The notes under the pieces are model-generated. The model searched no databases, was not told where the DNA came from, and saw only the letters and a program-made list of their open reading frames with translations. A stretch of DNA of 64,000 nt from Algoriphagus sp. Y33 (GTDB taxonomy: Bacteria > Bacteroidota > Bacteroidia > Cytophagales > Cyclobacteriaceae): positions 1-64,000 of the forward strand of contig NZ_CP061947.1 in the NCBI RefSeq assembly GCF_014838715.1, given 5' to 3'. The position numbers and the translations under genes were made by a program. Below, one piece after another: positions 48,023 through 57,188 of this stretch (its first letter is position 1; every line of letters begins with the position of its first letter).

Positions 48023-48766
48023 TTAAAGCTTCTTAATCATCACATTCTTAAAGTAAACTAGATCACCATGATCTTGTAAGGCGATTCTGCCTTTTTTGTA
48101 GGTGCCAAAATTAGGCATGTCCTTGAATTTGCTGCCTGCAATCAATGCTTCCCACTCAGGAGTCCAAAGCCTAGTACTTACTATGGTGGTTCCATTTAGG
48201 ATTAAATCAAGCTTGCCGTTGTCGGCAATGATCTCAGCTGAGTTCCATTCTCCATAAGGTTTCACTGTCTCTTCACTGCTTACGATCAGATCATACAGAT
48301 CACCAGCTCTATGGCTAACGATTTTAGCGTCAGGATGGCCTTCGTTGTCCAGAACCTGCATTTCCATTCCTGTATTCCAAGAATAGGGATATTCCGGAGC
48401 TTCATGGGAATAGAAAATCACACCGCTATTTCCATTTTGGGAGATTTTCCAATCATATTTTAAGTGGAAATTTTCATATTCCTCATTTGTGACAATATCA
48501 CCACCGTCACCTGTCTGCCAGCCGTCTTTGTTTTTGGCATCAAGGTATGCTTCACCATTTTCGACTTTCCAGGCATTCCCTACTTCTCCTCCGCCGTACT
48601 TGTGCCAGTTAGAGAAATCATTGTTGGCAAATAGATCTACCCACTCTTCTTCCGTCGGAGCTTCAACCACAGCCACTTCTTCAGTTTCTGTTTCGACGGC
48701 TTTTTCGCCGGAACACGAAGCAAGCATGCTTGCAAGTGACGCAACGATAATATAGTGTTTTTTCAT
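48023..48766 (-). CDS. DUF1080 lipoprotein, 3-keto-disaccharide hydrolase/lyase type
   Basis: 247 aa lipoprotein (lipobox LASC, Cys18). One concanavalin-like jelly-roll domain of the DUF1080 family: EWVDLFANNDFSNWHKYGGG near 42-60, GDIVTNEEYENFHLKYDWK, NSGVIFYSHE, GMEMQVLDN, and the final GRIALQDHGDLVYFKNVMIK. Family members act on 3-keto-glycosides, breaking the glycosidic bond after C3 oxidation. Its neighbours (cytochrome c, TIM-barrel protein, Gfo/Idh/MocA on the same strand; GMC oxidoreductase nearby) fit that role. Its periplasmic location is predicted from the lipobox. Confidence 0.88.
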   Translation of the reverse strand: MKKHYIIVASLASMLASCSGEKAVETETEEVAVVEAPTEEEWVDLFANNDFSNWHKYGGGEVGNAWKVENGEAYLDAKNKDGWQTGDGGDIVTNEEYENFHLKYDWKISQNGNSGVIFYSHEAPEYPYSWNTGMEMQVLDNEGHPDAKIVSHRAGDLYDLIVSSEETVKPYGEWNSAEIIADNGKLDLILNGTTIVSTRLWTPEWEALIAGSKFKDMPNFGTYKKGRIALQDHGDLVYFKNVMIKKL

Positions 48767-48888
48767 GTGTTTATATTTTGTTTTTCAGAGGTCACTACCT
48801 GTCCCGAAAATCGGGAAGGAATCTTTGACGGTTACAAATAATCATTTACGTGTGTTTTAATGATGATTTTAATCGTCTCGATTTCATC

Positions 48889-49317
48889 TTATTTTTTCAA
48901 TAGGAGTACATAGCTTACCATGTCTTTTGCGTCTTCTAAGCTCAAAGTAGGATGCGGAGGCATTGGGATCTCTCCCCATACGCCTACTCCACCTTCGATT
49001 ACCTTCTGGGCAAGTAAATTGACGTTTTCTTCAGTGCTCTCATATTTAGCTGCTACATCAGCATAAGAAGGGCCTACAATTTTCCTTTCTACCATGTGGC
49101 AAGAGGTACAGTCAGAGGTTTTTAGTTTTGCAAGTCCTTTGATGTAAACAGGATCGTCTTGGTATTTTTCTTCCAGACTCATTTCTTTTTGAGGAGCGGA
49201 TACCGGAGCATCGGCCGCAGGAACTGATGTGGTCTCGGTGGTTTTATCTCCTCCACAGGCAAAGGTAAACCCTGCCAGAGCTATGATGGCAAGGTTTAAA
49301 GGTTTTGTGATTTTCAT
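48889..49317 (-). CDS. c-type cytochrome lipoprotein
   Basis: 142 aa. Lipobox FACG (Cys21), a Thr/Ala/Pro-rich linker to about 45, then a cytochrome c domain with haem motif CTSCH at 70-74 and a Met ligand in GEIPMPPHP near 115-123, ending ...YVLLLKK. It probably accepts electrons from the GMC dehydrogenase encoded 4.7 kb away in the same cluster, by analogy with three-part sugar dehydrogenases (GMC flavoprotein, small subunit, cytochrome). It lies between the DUF1080 gene and a TIM-barrel gene. Confidence 0.93.
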   Translation of the reverse strand: MKITKPLNLAIIALAGFTFACGGDKTTETTSVPAADAPVSAPQKEMSLEEKYQDDPVYIKGLAKLKTSDCTSCHMVERKIVGPSYADVAAKYESTEENVNLLAQKVIEGGVGVWGEIPMPPHPTLSLEDAKDMVSYVLLLKK

Positions 49318-49343
49318 TAAAATTGGATATTAAAATTGAGTAA

Positions 49344-50396
49344 TTAGATTCCTAGTATTTTTTTGTTGAAAGCTTCGTCCGCGCCCATTCCTGCAAAATC
49401 GTCAAATGCTTTTTCTGTGACATTTATAATGTGCGAATCTATAAAAGGGGCACCCTCTGCAGCCCCTTGCTCAGGATGCTTAATGGCACACTCCCATTCT
49501 AAAACGGCCCATCCATCGTAATCGTACTGCGAAAGTTTGCTAAAAATTCCGCTAAAATCAACCTGACCATCGCCCAGTGATCTGAATCGGCCAGCCCGCT
49601 CTACCCATCCTTGGTATCCACCATACACTCCCTGCTTGCCTGTAGGATTGAATTCGGCATCCTTTACATGGAACATTTTGATTCTTTCATGGTAAAAATC
49701 AATGAATTGCAGATAGTCTAGGCATTGCAGCACGAAATGACTTGGGTCATAAAGTATGTTTGCACGCTTGTGGTTATTGACTTTATCTAAAAACATTTCA
49801 AATGTCACCCCATCATGCAAATCTTCTCCCGGGTGAAGTTCATAACAAACATCCACTCCGTATTTGTCAAATTCGTCAAGGATAGGAGTCCATCTTTTTG
49901 CAAGTTCAGTGAAGCCTGTATCCACTAATCCGGCTGGTCTTTGAGGCCAAGGATACACTGTCTGCCACATTAGAGCTCCCGAGAAAGTAGCGTGTGCGGT
50001 GAGTCCCATGTTTTGGGAGGCTTTTGCAGCAGATTTCAACTGCTGCACGGCCCAATCTGTTTTGCCCTGAAGGTTTCCTTTCAGACTAGCCGGCGCAAAA
50101 CCGTCAAATAATTCATTGTATGCCGGATGAACAGCTACTAATTGTCCTTGCAGGTGAGTAGAAAGTTCCGTGATTTGTAAGCCTGCCTCTTTTACCGTGC
50201 CGACGATTTCATCTGCGTAAGTTTTGCTCTCGGCAGCTTTTGGCAGATCAATCATTCTGGCATCCCAACTTGGAATTTGCACGCCTTTGTAGCCTAGGTT
50301 GGCCATGTAGTCACAAATGTTCTTCAGGTTGTTGAAGGGTTCTTTGTCGTCAATAAATTGGGCGAGAAAGATCGCCGGGCCTTTAATTGTCTTCAT
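49344..50396 (-). CDS. Sugar phosphate isomerase/epimerase-like TIM-barrel protein
   Basis: 350 aa, no signal peptide, so cytosolic. AP-endonuclease-2/xylose-isomerase-like barrel: NLGYKGVQIPSWD, ITELSTHLQGQL, DVCYELHPGEDLHDG with metal Glu and His, ILYDPSHFVLQ with Asp and His, IKMFHVKDAEF, and GWAVLEWECAIK with the last Glu. All the usual metal ligands are visible. Enzymes of this fold epimerise or dehydrate keto-sugars and inositols. The next gene upstream (32 bases) is a Gfo/Idh/MocA reductase, its usual partner. Confidence 0.9.
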   Translation of the reverse strand: MKTIKGPAIFLAQFIDDKEPFNNLKNICDYMANLGYKGVQIPSWDARMIDLPKAAESKTYADEIVGTVKEAGLQITELSTHLQGQLVAVHPAYNELFDGFAPASLKGNLQGKTDWAVQQLKSAAKASQNMGLTAHATFSGALMWQTVYPWPQRPAGLVDTGFTELAKRWTPILDEFDKYGVDVCYELHPGEDLHDGVTFEMFLDKVNNHKRANILYDPSHFVLQCLDYLQFIDFYHERIKMFHVKDAEFNPTGKQGVYGGYQGWVERAGRFRSLGDGQVDFSGIFSKLSQYDYDGWAVLEWECAIKHPEQGAAEGAPFIDSHIINVTEKAFDDFAGMGADEAFNKKILGI

Positions 50397-50428
50397 TTTA
50401 CTTTAGGTTAAATTACTAGGTTCAAGAA

Positions 50429-51598
50429 TTATTTTTCTACTTCAAAAGGTGTCCATTTAATGTCAGACTCATTACTTTTCAATACATGGTCTATGAAAGC
50501 CATGCCTCTGATACCGTCTTCTATTCCGGGGTAATCCTCCCACTCCGGTTTGGGCGTTTCACCGGCGCGTTCAGCATATATGCATCTGGCGAAATTTCTG
50601 TACAAATTGGCAAATGCTTCCACATATCCTTCCGGGTGGCCTGCCGGAGTTCGGGTATTTTCATTTGCGAGCGAACCCAAGTATCCCGTGCCGGCTCTCA
50701 AAATCTGGTCCGGAGCATCCGGCCAGCGTGCGATTAGCGTATTGTTCAATTCCTGCTCCCACTCCAGCCCGCCTTTCTCTCCGTATACACGAATCCGCAG
50801 GTTGTTTTCTGCTCCTGTATCAGTTTGAGATGCCGTAAGAACTCCTGAGGCTCCATTTTCAAATCTCATCAACACCACGCCATCATCATCAATAGGTCTA
50901 CCCTCTACTTTTATATAAAGATCAGCACAGACATGGGAAACTTTCTCACCTGAAACATATTCGGCCAAGTGAAATGCATGCGTACCGATATCCCCCATAC
51001 ATCCTGCCAAACCGTTTCTTTGGGGGTCAGTACGCCATTCGGCTTGCTTGTTGTTTTCAGATTCCAGTAGTTTCCAGAGCCAGCCCTGAGGGTACTCTAC
51101 GTAGACTTTCCGCACTTTTCCGATATGCCCTTCGGCTATCATTTGCTTGGCTTGCTTGATCATCGGATAGCCGGAGTAGGTATGAGTTAGGAGAAATCTT
51201 TTCTCTGAAGCATTGACTATATGATACAGTTCTTTTGCTTCTGTATAATTGAGTGTTAGTGGTTTGTCCAGTACCACATGAAAGCCATGCTTGAGTGCTT
51301 TCACAGTGGGGTCAAAATGTACATTGTTTGGGGTTACAATTACGACTACATCTATTCGTACAGATTCTGGAAGCTCCAGTTCTTTGGCAAACATCTCATC
51401 ATAATTGTCATAAACTCTCCCTGGATCGAGCCTGAGTTCTTCACCCCGTTGCTTTGATTTTTTTGGGTTTGAGCTGAATGCTCCGGCTACTAGCTCGAAC
51501 ATCCCGTCCATCAAGGCTCCATTTAAATGAATAGCTCCAATGAAAGAACCCGGACCGCCGCCTATAAGTCCTATTTTTAGTTTTTGTGAAGATGACAT
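50429..51598 (-). CDS. Gfo/Idh/MocA-family oxidoreductase
   Basis: 389 aa from the ATG at 51598, giving MSSSQKLKIGLIGGGPGSFI with the Rossmann NAD(P) motif. Then VVIVTPNNVHFD, the EKP-type motif LDKPLTLNYTEAK with catalytic Lys, and DIGTHAFHLAEY with the conserved Asp and His. The family oxidises or reduces sugars and keto-sugars. It is the first gene of the minus-strand operon and divergent from the MFS gene across 254 bases. The 25-residue longer frame is rejected because it lacks family similarity. Confidence 0.93.
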   Translation of the reverse strand: MSSSQKLKIGLIGGGPGSFIGAIHLNGALMDGMFELVAGAFSSNPKKSKQRGEELRLDPGRVYDNYDEMFAKELELPESVRIDVVVIVTPNNVHFDPTVKALKHGFHVVLDKPLTLNYTEAKELYHIVNASEKRFLLTHTYSGYPMIKQAKQMIAEGHIGKVRKVYVEYPQGWLWKLLESENNKQAEWRTDPQRNGLAGCMGDIGTHAFHLAEYVSGEKVSHVCADLYIKVEGRPIDDDGVVLMRFENGASGVLTASQTDTGAENNLRIRVYGEKGGLEWEQELNNTLIARWPDAPDQILRAGTGYLGSLANENTRTPAGHPEGYVEAFANLYRNFARCIYAERAGETPKPEWEDYPGIEDGIRGMAFIDHVLKSNESDIKWTPFEVEK

Positions 51599-51852
51599 TT
51601 GGAAAAAGACGTTATATTCAGGATTAAATGCTTGAAATAATTGATTCCTAATGGAAAAACCTTCGCTATTCAAGTGAATTGATAGAATAATTGATCGATA
51701 GCTCCATCTTGGTATGAGTGGCTTTGTCAGTTACTGAGAAACCCTTATTTCGGGAAGTTGTTTGAACGGCCTAAAATACTTCAAATTGACTAAACTTTAA
51801 ACTTTGGACGATTCTTTAAAGTAAGCACTACTTTAATTATGATTTTAATTCT

Positions 51853-53079
51853 ATGAATATCAATACCAAGCTTCGATTGTCCATTATGATGTTTTTGGAG
51901 TTTTTTATCTGGAGCTCTTGGTTTGTGACTATGGGGACTTTTTTGAGATCAAATCTTCTCGCGAATGATCAGGATATTTCTTTTGCATTTTCCACTCAGT
52001 CATTCGGTGCCATTATAGCTCCATTTGTGGTGGGTTTGATTGCAGATCGCTACTTTCATGCTCAGAGAATACTGGGAGTCATACACATCCTTGGAGCTGG
52101 GTTGATGTATATGCTTTACAATTCCGCTGATTTTTCAGGATTCTTTCCGCTACTCCTGATATATATGATATTGTACATGCCCACTCTTGCATTGGTAAAT
52201 TCAATTTCGTTTAATCAGATGGATGATCCTGCAAAAGAATTCTCCGGAATCCGTGTATGGGGGACGATTGGGTGGATCACGGCCGGTTTTTTGATCAGTT
52301 TTTTGTCATGGGATAGTCAAGAAGGATTAAGAGAAGGCTTATTGAGAAATACATGGCTGATGGCGGCTTCCAGCTCTTTGGCTTTGGGATTGTTTAGCTT
52401 TACGCTTCCTGGTACTCCTCCCCAAGCAAGAAATACCGGGGATTTTAGACTTTCCGAAGTGCTTGGTTTGGATGCATTACGATTATTAAAGCATAAGAAT
52501 TATGCGGTTTTCTTTATTTCTTCGATTTTGATCTGCATTCCTCTTGCGTTTTATTACCAAAATACCAGCCCTTTTCTCACGGAGATAGGCTTGGAAAACT
52601 CTACAGGGAAAATGGCAATGGGACAGGTGTCCGAGGTGGTGTTTATGCTTGCTTTGCCTATTTTCTTTTACAGATTTGGGATCAAAAAAACCTTGATGGT
52701 AGCGATGATAGCATGGGCAGTCCGCTATGCTTTCTTTGCTTTTGGGGATGCGGATAAAGGTGTTTGGATGTTATTGATAGGCATTGGGTTACACGGGATT
52801 TGTTATGATTTTTTCTTTGTCAGTGGACAGATCTATACCGATTCGCATGCCGGAGCCAAATACAAGTCTTCGGCACAGGGATTAATTACTTTGGCTACCT
52901 ATGGTGTAGGAATGCTGATAGGCTTTTGGGCGGCTGGATTAATCTCAGAATATTACACAAATGAAGCGGGAACACATCTTTGGAAATCAATTTGGTTAAT
53001 TCCTGCTGGTATTTCTGTTTTGGTTTTGCTACTTTTCACAGCTCTATTCAAGAAAGAACAAATAAATTCACATCAATAA
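51853..53079 (+). CDS. MFS transporter, nucleoside/sugar symporter type (NupG-like)
   Basis: 408 aa with about 12 membrane helices. The N-terminus LSIMMFLEFFIWSSWFVTMG and GAIIAPFVVGLIADRYFHAQ followed by GIRVWGTIGWITAGF are characteristic of the NupG/XapB nucleoside:H+ symporter group, which in Bacteroidota often sits in sugar-catabolic clusters. The substrate here is more likely a sugar or keto-sugar derivative than a nucleoside, judged by neighbours. First gene of the plus-strand operon; the next start is 8 bases after its stop. Confidence 0.88.
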   Translation: MNINTKLRLSIMMFLEFFIWSSWFVTMGTFLRSNLLANDQDISFAFSTQSFGAIIAPFVVGLIADRYFHAQRILGVIHILGAGLMYMLYNSADFSGFFPLLLIYMILYMPTLALVNSISFNQMDDPAKEFSGIRVWGTIGWITAGFLISFLSWDSQEGLREGLLRNTWLMAASSSLALGLFSFTLPGTPPQARNTGDFRLSEVLGLDALRLLKHKNYAVFFISSILICIPLAFYYQNTSPFLTEIGLENSTGKMAMGQVSEVVFMLALPIFFYRFGIKKTLMVAMIAWAVRYAFFAFGDADKGVWMLLIGIGLHGICYDFFFVSGQIYTDSHAGAKYKSSAQGLITLATYGVGMLIGFWAAGLISEYYTNEAGTHLWKSIWLIPAGISVLVLLLFTALFKKEQINSHQ

Positions 53080-53087
53080 AAACCCTC

Positions 53088-53966
53088 ATGACCAAACCTA
53101 TTGACACTGGGAGAAGAGAATCTTTTAAAAAAGTTTTGCTTGCTGGTGCTGCTTTTGGCACTCTTTCGTCTTTCGAAATGAAAGAAGAAAAACCCTACGA
53201 ATTGAAAGGAAATATCAACCATGGCGTATGTCACTGGTGTTTTCGTGATTATAGCCTGGAAGATTTCTGTGTAGAAGCCAAGAAAATCGGGATCAAAGGC
53301 ATAGACTTAATAGGCCCAAATAACTGGCATATTTTGAAAAAGCATGGGCTCGATTCGTCTATGTGCAATGGTGCCGAAATTAGCCTTACCGAAGGTTTTG
53401 GTGAGGTTAAATACCACGAGCAATTGATAAAAAACTATACTGAAGTAATTCCGAAAGTAGCTGAGGCAGGTTACCAAAACCTAATTTGTTTCTCAGGGAA
53501 TAGGAGAGGAATGGACGATGAGACAGGCTTGAAAAACTGTCAGATAGGCTTGGAGAAACTTATTCCTTTGGCTGAGAAGCACGGTGTTATTCTGCAAATG
53601 GAGCTTCTTAACAGTCGGGTAAATCATCATGATTACTTATGTAGCAAATCTGCTTTTGGCGTTGAGTTATGTAAGAGGTTGGGAAGCGACAACTTCAAAT
53701 TGCTTTATGATATTTATCATATGCAGATAGATGAAGGAGATATTATCAGAAGCATTCAGGACAATCACCAGTATTTTGGACATTACCACACAGCGGGCAA
53801 TCCAGGCAGAAACGAACTGGACGATACGCAGGAAATTTATTACCCTGCGGTAATGAAAGCCATCGTGGCTACAGGCTTTAAAGGCTATGTATCACACGAA
53901 TTTCTACCAAAATCTGAGGACAAAATGGCGGCATTGGCACAGGGAGTTCAGATTTGTGATGTGTAA
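53088..53966 (+). CDS. Tat-exported hydroxypyruvate isomerase-like TIM-barrel protein
   Basis: 292 aa from the ATG at 53088. A twin-arginine-type signal (GRRESFKKVLLAGAAFGTL) is followed by an isomerase-like barrel: INHGVCHWCFRDYSLEDFC, MELLNSRVNHHDY, LLYDIYHMQIDEGD with Asp and His, and GHYHTAGNPGRNELD, KGYVSHEFLP with the final Glu. Hydroxypyruvate isomerase and related enzymes share this order. Export suggests action on a periplasmic keto-sugar rather than a phosphorylated one. Upstream MFS and downstream GMC genes are co-oriented with short gaps. Confidence 0.87.
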   Translation: MTKPIDTGRRESFKKVLLAGAAFGTLSSFEMKEEKPYELKGNINHGVCHWCFRDYSLEDFCVEAKKIGIKGIDLIGPNNWHILKKHGLDSSMCNGAEISLTEGFGEVKYHEQLIKNYTEVIPKVAEAGYQNLICFSGNRRGMDDETGLKNCQIGLEKLIPLAEKHGVILQMELLNSRVNHHDYLCSKSAFGVELCKRLGSDNFKLLYDIYHMQIDEGDIIRSIQDNHQYFGHYHTAGNPGRNELDDTQEIYYPAVMKAIVATGFKGYVSHEFLPKSEDKMAALAQGVQICDV

Positions 53967-53995
53967 AAAGTAACGAATAATTAAAACCCATATTT

Positions 53996-55675
53996 ATGGC
54001 AAATGAATCTTATGACGCAATCGTAGTTGGGTCAGGAATAAGCGGCGGTTGGGCTGCAAAAGAATTGACGGAAAAGGGACTGAAAGTATTGCTTCTAGAA
54101 AGAGGTCCGAATGTAGAGCACGTTAAAGATTATAAAACTGCGACACTTCCGCCTTGGGAGGTTCCACATAGGGGCAGGGATACGCAGGAGATGATAGCCG
54201 CACATCCAAACCTCAGAAGAGATTATGTTCTCGATGAACTAAATCTGGACTGGTGGGCCCATGAAGATGAGTCTCCATATGTAGAGGAAAAGCCATTTAC
54301 CTGGTTTCGGGGTTATCAAGTAGGCGGACGTTCTCTTCTTTGGGGCAGACAATCCTACAGATGGTCTGATTTGGATTTCGAAGGAAATGTGAAAGAAGGA
54401 GTGGCTGTGGATTGGCCGATACGCTACAAGGATATTGCGCCTTGGTATTCTTATGTGGAGAAATTTGCAGGGGTGTCAGGATCCAAAGACGGGTTGGATG
54501 TGCTTCCTGATGGGGAATTTATGCCGCCTATGCCGATGAACTGTGTGGAGAAAGACGCTGCTGCCAAGATAAAAGAACACTATAAGGGAGCTAGACACTG
54601 GACTATTGGCCGTCCTGCGAATATTACCGAGCCATTACCGGGTAGACCCGGCTGTCAATACAGGAGTAAATGTTCTCTGGGATGTCCTTTTGGCGGATAC
54701 TTTAGCACGCAAGCTTCCACTTTGCCTGCGGCACAAGCCACGGGTAATCTGACATTGAGACCTTGGTCAATCGTGAGAAGATTGATTTACGACAAGGATA
54801 CCAAGAAGGCTACCGGTGTAGAAGTAGTGGATGGACAGACCAATGAAACAATAGAGTATGATGCTAAAATCGTGTTCCTTTGTGCTTCTGCCTTCAATTC
54901 TACAGCTATCCTTATGCGTACAGCTACAGATGTTTGGCCAGGAGGGCTGGGAAGTAGCTCAGAAGAACTTGGACATAACGTCATGGATCACCACTTCCGC
55001 TTAGGAGCAAGTGGTACTATGGAGGGATACGACGACAAATATTACTTTGGGCGAAGACCCACAGGACTCTATATCCCAAGGTTCCAAAACGTCAATGGTG
55101 ATAAGAGAGATTACCTTCGCGGATTCGGATATCAGGGCGGTGCCAGCCGTAGTGGATGGACCCGTGACGTAGCCGAATTGAATTTTGGTGCGCCGATGAA
55201 GGAAGCACTTACACAACCTGGACCGTGGTCTATGGGGATTACAGCTTTTGGTGAAATACTTCCTTACCATGAGAACACGATCAAGCTAAGCGATACAGTG
55301 AAGGATAAGTGGGGAATGGAAGCATTGGTGATGGACGCTGAGATCAAAGAGAATGAACTCAAAATGCGTAAGGATATGATGGCTGATGCGGCAGAGATGC
55401 TGGAAGTGGCAGGGTTCAAAAATATCAATCAATACGATGCCGGATATACCTTCGGACAGGGGATCCACGAAATGGGGACTGCAAGAATGGGACGTGATCC
55501 GAAAACTTCTGTTTTGAACGGGAATAATCAGGTGTGGGATGCGAAAAACGTGTTTGTGACTGATGGTGCCTGTATGACCTCGGCAGCGGCGGTAAACCCT
55601 TCACTCACCTACATGGCTTTGACTGCAAGAGCGGCAGCTTTCGCGGTGGATGAATTAAAAAAGCAAAATCTCTAA
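53996..55675 (+). CDS. GMC-family FAD oxidoreductase (sugar dehydrogenase large subunit)
   Basis: 559 aa. N-terminal FAD motif AIVVGSGISGGWAAKELTEK, YQVGGRSLLWGRQSYRWSD near 103-121, a Cys-containing segment CQYRSKCSLGCPFGG near 220-235, and C-terminal HEMGTARMG and NPSLTYMALTARAA motifs. This matches the large subunit of gluconate/glucoside 3-dehydrogenase-type enzymes. The following gene encodes the matching small subunit, and a cytochrome c is in the cluster. It probably oxidises C3 of a glycoside in the periplasm, exported by riding with the Tat-type small subunit; that last point is an inference. Confidence 0.92.
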   Translation: MANESYDAIVVGSGISGGWAAKELTEKGLKVLLLERGPNVEHVKDYKTATLPPWEVPHRGRDTQEMIAAHPNLRRDYVLDELNLDWWAHEDESPYVEEKPFTWFRGYQVGGRSLLWGRQSYRWSDLDFEGNVKEGVAVDWPIRYKDIAPWYSYVEKFAGVSGSKDGLDVLPDGEFMPPMPMNCVEKDAAAKIKEHYKGARHWTIGRPANITEPLPGRPGCQYRSKCSLGCPFGGYFSTQASTLPAAQATGNLTLRPWSIVRRLIYDKDTKKATGVEVVDGQTNETIEYDAKIVFLCASAFNSTAILMRTATDVWPGGLGSSSEELGHNVMDHHFRLGASGTMEGYDDKYYFGRRPTGLYIPRFQNVNGDKRDYLRGFGYQGGASRSGWTRDVAELNFGAPMKEALTQPGPWSMGITAFGEILPYHENTIKLSDTVKDKWGMEALVMDAEIKENELKMRKDMMADAAEMLEVAGFKNINQYDAGYTFGQGIHEMGTARMGRDPKTSVLNGNNQVWDAKNVFVTDGACMTSAAAVNPSLTYMALTARAAAFAVDELKKQNL

Positions 55676-55692
55676 GCATAAAAGACAAGACT

Positions 55693-56253
55693 ATGACTAT
55701 GAATAGAAGAGACGCTTTGAAAAGCGTCATGGTAATGATGGGAGGGACGATGATCGGTGCTACGGCGGTCATGACAGGCTGTACCCCGGAAAACCAAATT
55801 GAAGGATTGGACTTTGATCCGGATGATATCGCTTTCTTGGATGAGTTGGGAGATACTATTATCCCTGAAACCGACACACCCGGCGCTAAAGCAGTGGGTA
55901 TTGGGTCATTTATGGTGATGATGGTCAAAGACACGTATGATGGAGATAGCCAAAAAACGTTTGTTGATGGGCTGAATAAACTGAGAAAAGACTTCAAGTC
56001 GGCTAAAGGAAAGGATTTTCTAGGAGCACCCGCAGAAGAAAGACTGGCTTATTTGAATGGGATGTTCGATGAGTTCAAATCGAGCGGAAAGGATAGAAGT
56101 CCGCAGGTGATAAATATGCTTCGTGACTTGACTGTGCTCGGCTATTTTACTTCTGAAATAGGAGCGACTCAGGCATTGAACTTTGTGGAGACTCCGGGGA
56201 GATTCGATCCATGTATTCCTTACAATAAAGGAGATAAGGCTTACGCTATTTAA
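55693..56253 (+). CDS. Gluconate 2-dehydrogenase subunit 3 family protein
   Basis: 186 aa. N-terminal MTMNRRDALKSVMVMMGGTM has a twin-arginine-like start and a possible lipobox (MTGC near 32). The body matches the small subunit family: DPDDIAFLDELGDTIIPETD and TPGAKAVGIGSFM near 50-75, AYLNGMFDEF, and FTSEIGATQALNFVETPGRF near the end. In known complexes this subunit is needed for activity and Tat export of the GMC flavoprotein. It follows the GMC gene by 17 bases. Confidence 0.93.
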   Translation: MTMNRRDALKSVMVMMGGTMIGATAVMTGCTPENQIEGLDFDPDDIAFLDELGDTIIPETDTPGAKAVGIGSFMVMMVKDTYDGDSQKTFVDGLNKLRKDFKSAKGKDFLGAPAEERLAYLNGMFDEFKSSGKDRSPQVINMLRDLTVLGYFTSEIGATQALNFVETPGRFDPCIPYNKGDKAYAI

Positions 56254-56306
56254 TCAATCTAATTTTATATAAAGAGCCTGTCCTTACAGGGATAGGCCAG
56301 CCTATT

Positions 56307-57188
56307 ATGAATAAACCTAGAAGAAAATTCCTCCAGATGGGGGCGATGCTTGGTGCGGGAGCGGTGCTTTTTCCTTTTGAATTTGCCTCAGCCAAGAATG
56401 GTTTCTTGAATCCTGCAAAAGCGAAACTTTCAAAATTTGGCCTTCAGCTTTACTCAGTGAAAGAAGAGATGGCGAAGGATGCTATGGGAACCATGCGCCA
56501 ACTGGCTACGTATGGTTACAGGCAATTTGAAGGATTTGATGGAGGGAAGGGAATCCTTTGGGGAATGCAGCCATCCGAATGCAAAAGTTTGATGAATGAC
56601 ATCGGAGTTGATTTTATCTCCTCCCATGCCAATGTGTTTAAGGATCTGGATGTACAGGCTGAGCAAGCTGCGGAAGTGGGGATGGAGTACCTGATTTGCC
56701 CATATATCGGAGCACAAAAAACTGTGGAAGATTGGAAAAAAATAGCAGATAGATTCAATGATGCCGGTGAAACCCTAAAGTCTCATGGGGTGAAGTTTGC
56801 TTACCATAACCACGATTATACCTTCAAAATGCTTGAGGGACAGTTACCGCAGGATGTGTTGATGGAAAATACGGATCCAGAATTGGTGGATTTTGAATTG
56901 GATATGTATTGGGCATACGTAGCCGGTTATGACCCGTTGGAATATGTGGCCAAATTCCCGGGAAGATTCAAGCTTTGCCATGTAAAGGATGCTGAAGCTG
57001 ACGGCGGAAATGCACACGACCGAGGAGTTTTACTCGGTACAGGAGAGATTCCTTATGCTGAGATCATCAAGAAATCCAAGAAATATGGAATGGAGTACTT
57101 CGTAGTCGAGCAAGAAAGGTTTGTGGATACTACACCTTTGGAGGCAGCGGCCAACAATGCAGCTTATTTAAGCAAGCTGAAAGTGTGA
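56307..57188 (+). CDS. Tat-exported sugar phosphate isomerase/epimerase-like protein
   Basis: 293 aa. MNKPRRKFLQMGAMLGAGAV is a Tat signal (PRRKFLQ). The barrel follows: KFGLQLYSVKEEM near 43, FISSHANVFKDLD, KFAYHNHDYTFK with paired His, FELDMYWAYVAGYDP with Asp, FKLCHVKDAEADGG, and YFVVEQERFVD with the final Glu. The same family as the two other TIM proteins here, but closer to the inositol/3-keto-sugar branch with HNHD. It ends the plus-strand operon; its stop abuts the converging 4HB gene. Confidence 0.92.
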   Translation: MNKPRRKFLQMGAMLGAGAVLFPFEFASAKNGFLNPAKAKLSKFGLQLYSVKEEMAKDAMGTMRQLATYGYRQFEGFDGGKGILWGMQPSECKSLMNDIGVDFISSHANVFKDLDVQAEQAAEVGMEYLICPYIGAQKTVEDWKKIADRFNDAGETLKSHGVKFAYHNHDYTFKMLEGQLPQDVLMENTDPELVDFELDMYWAYVAGYDPLEYVAKFPGRFKLCHVKDAEADGGNAHDRGVLLGTGEIPYAEIIKKSKKYGMEYFVVEQERFVDTTPLEAAANNAAYLSKLKV

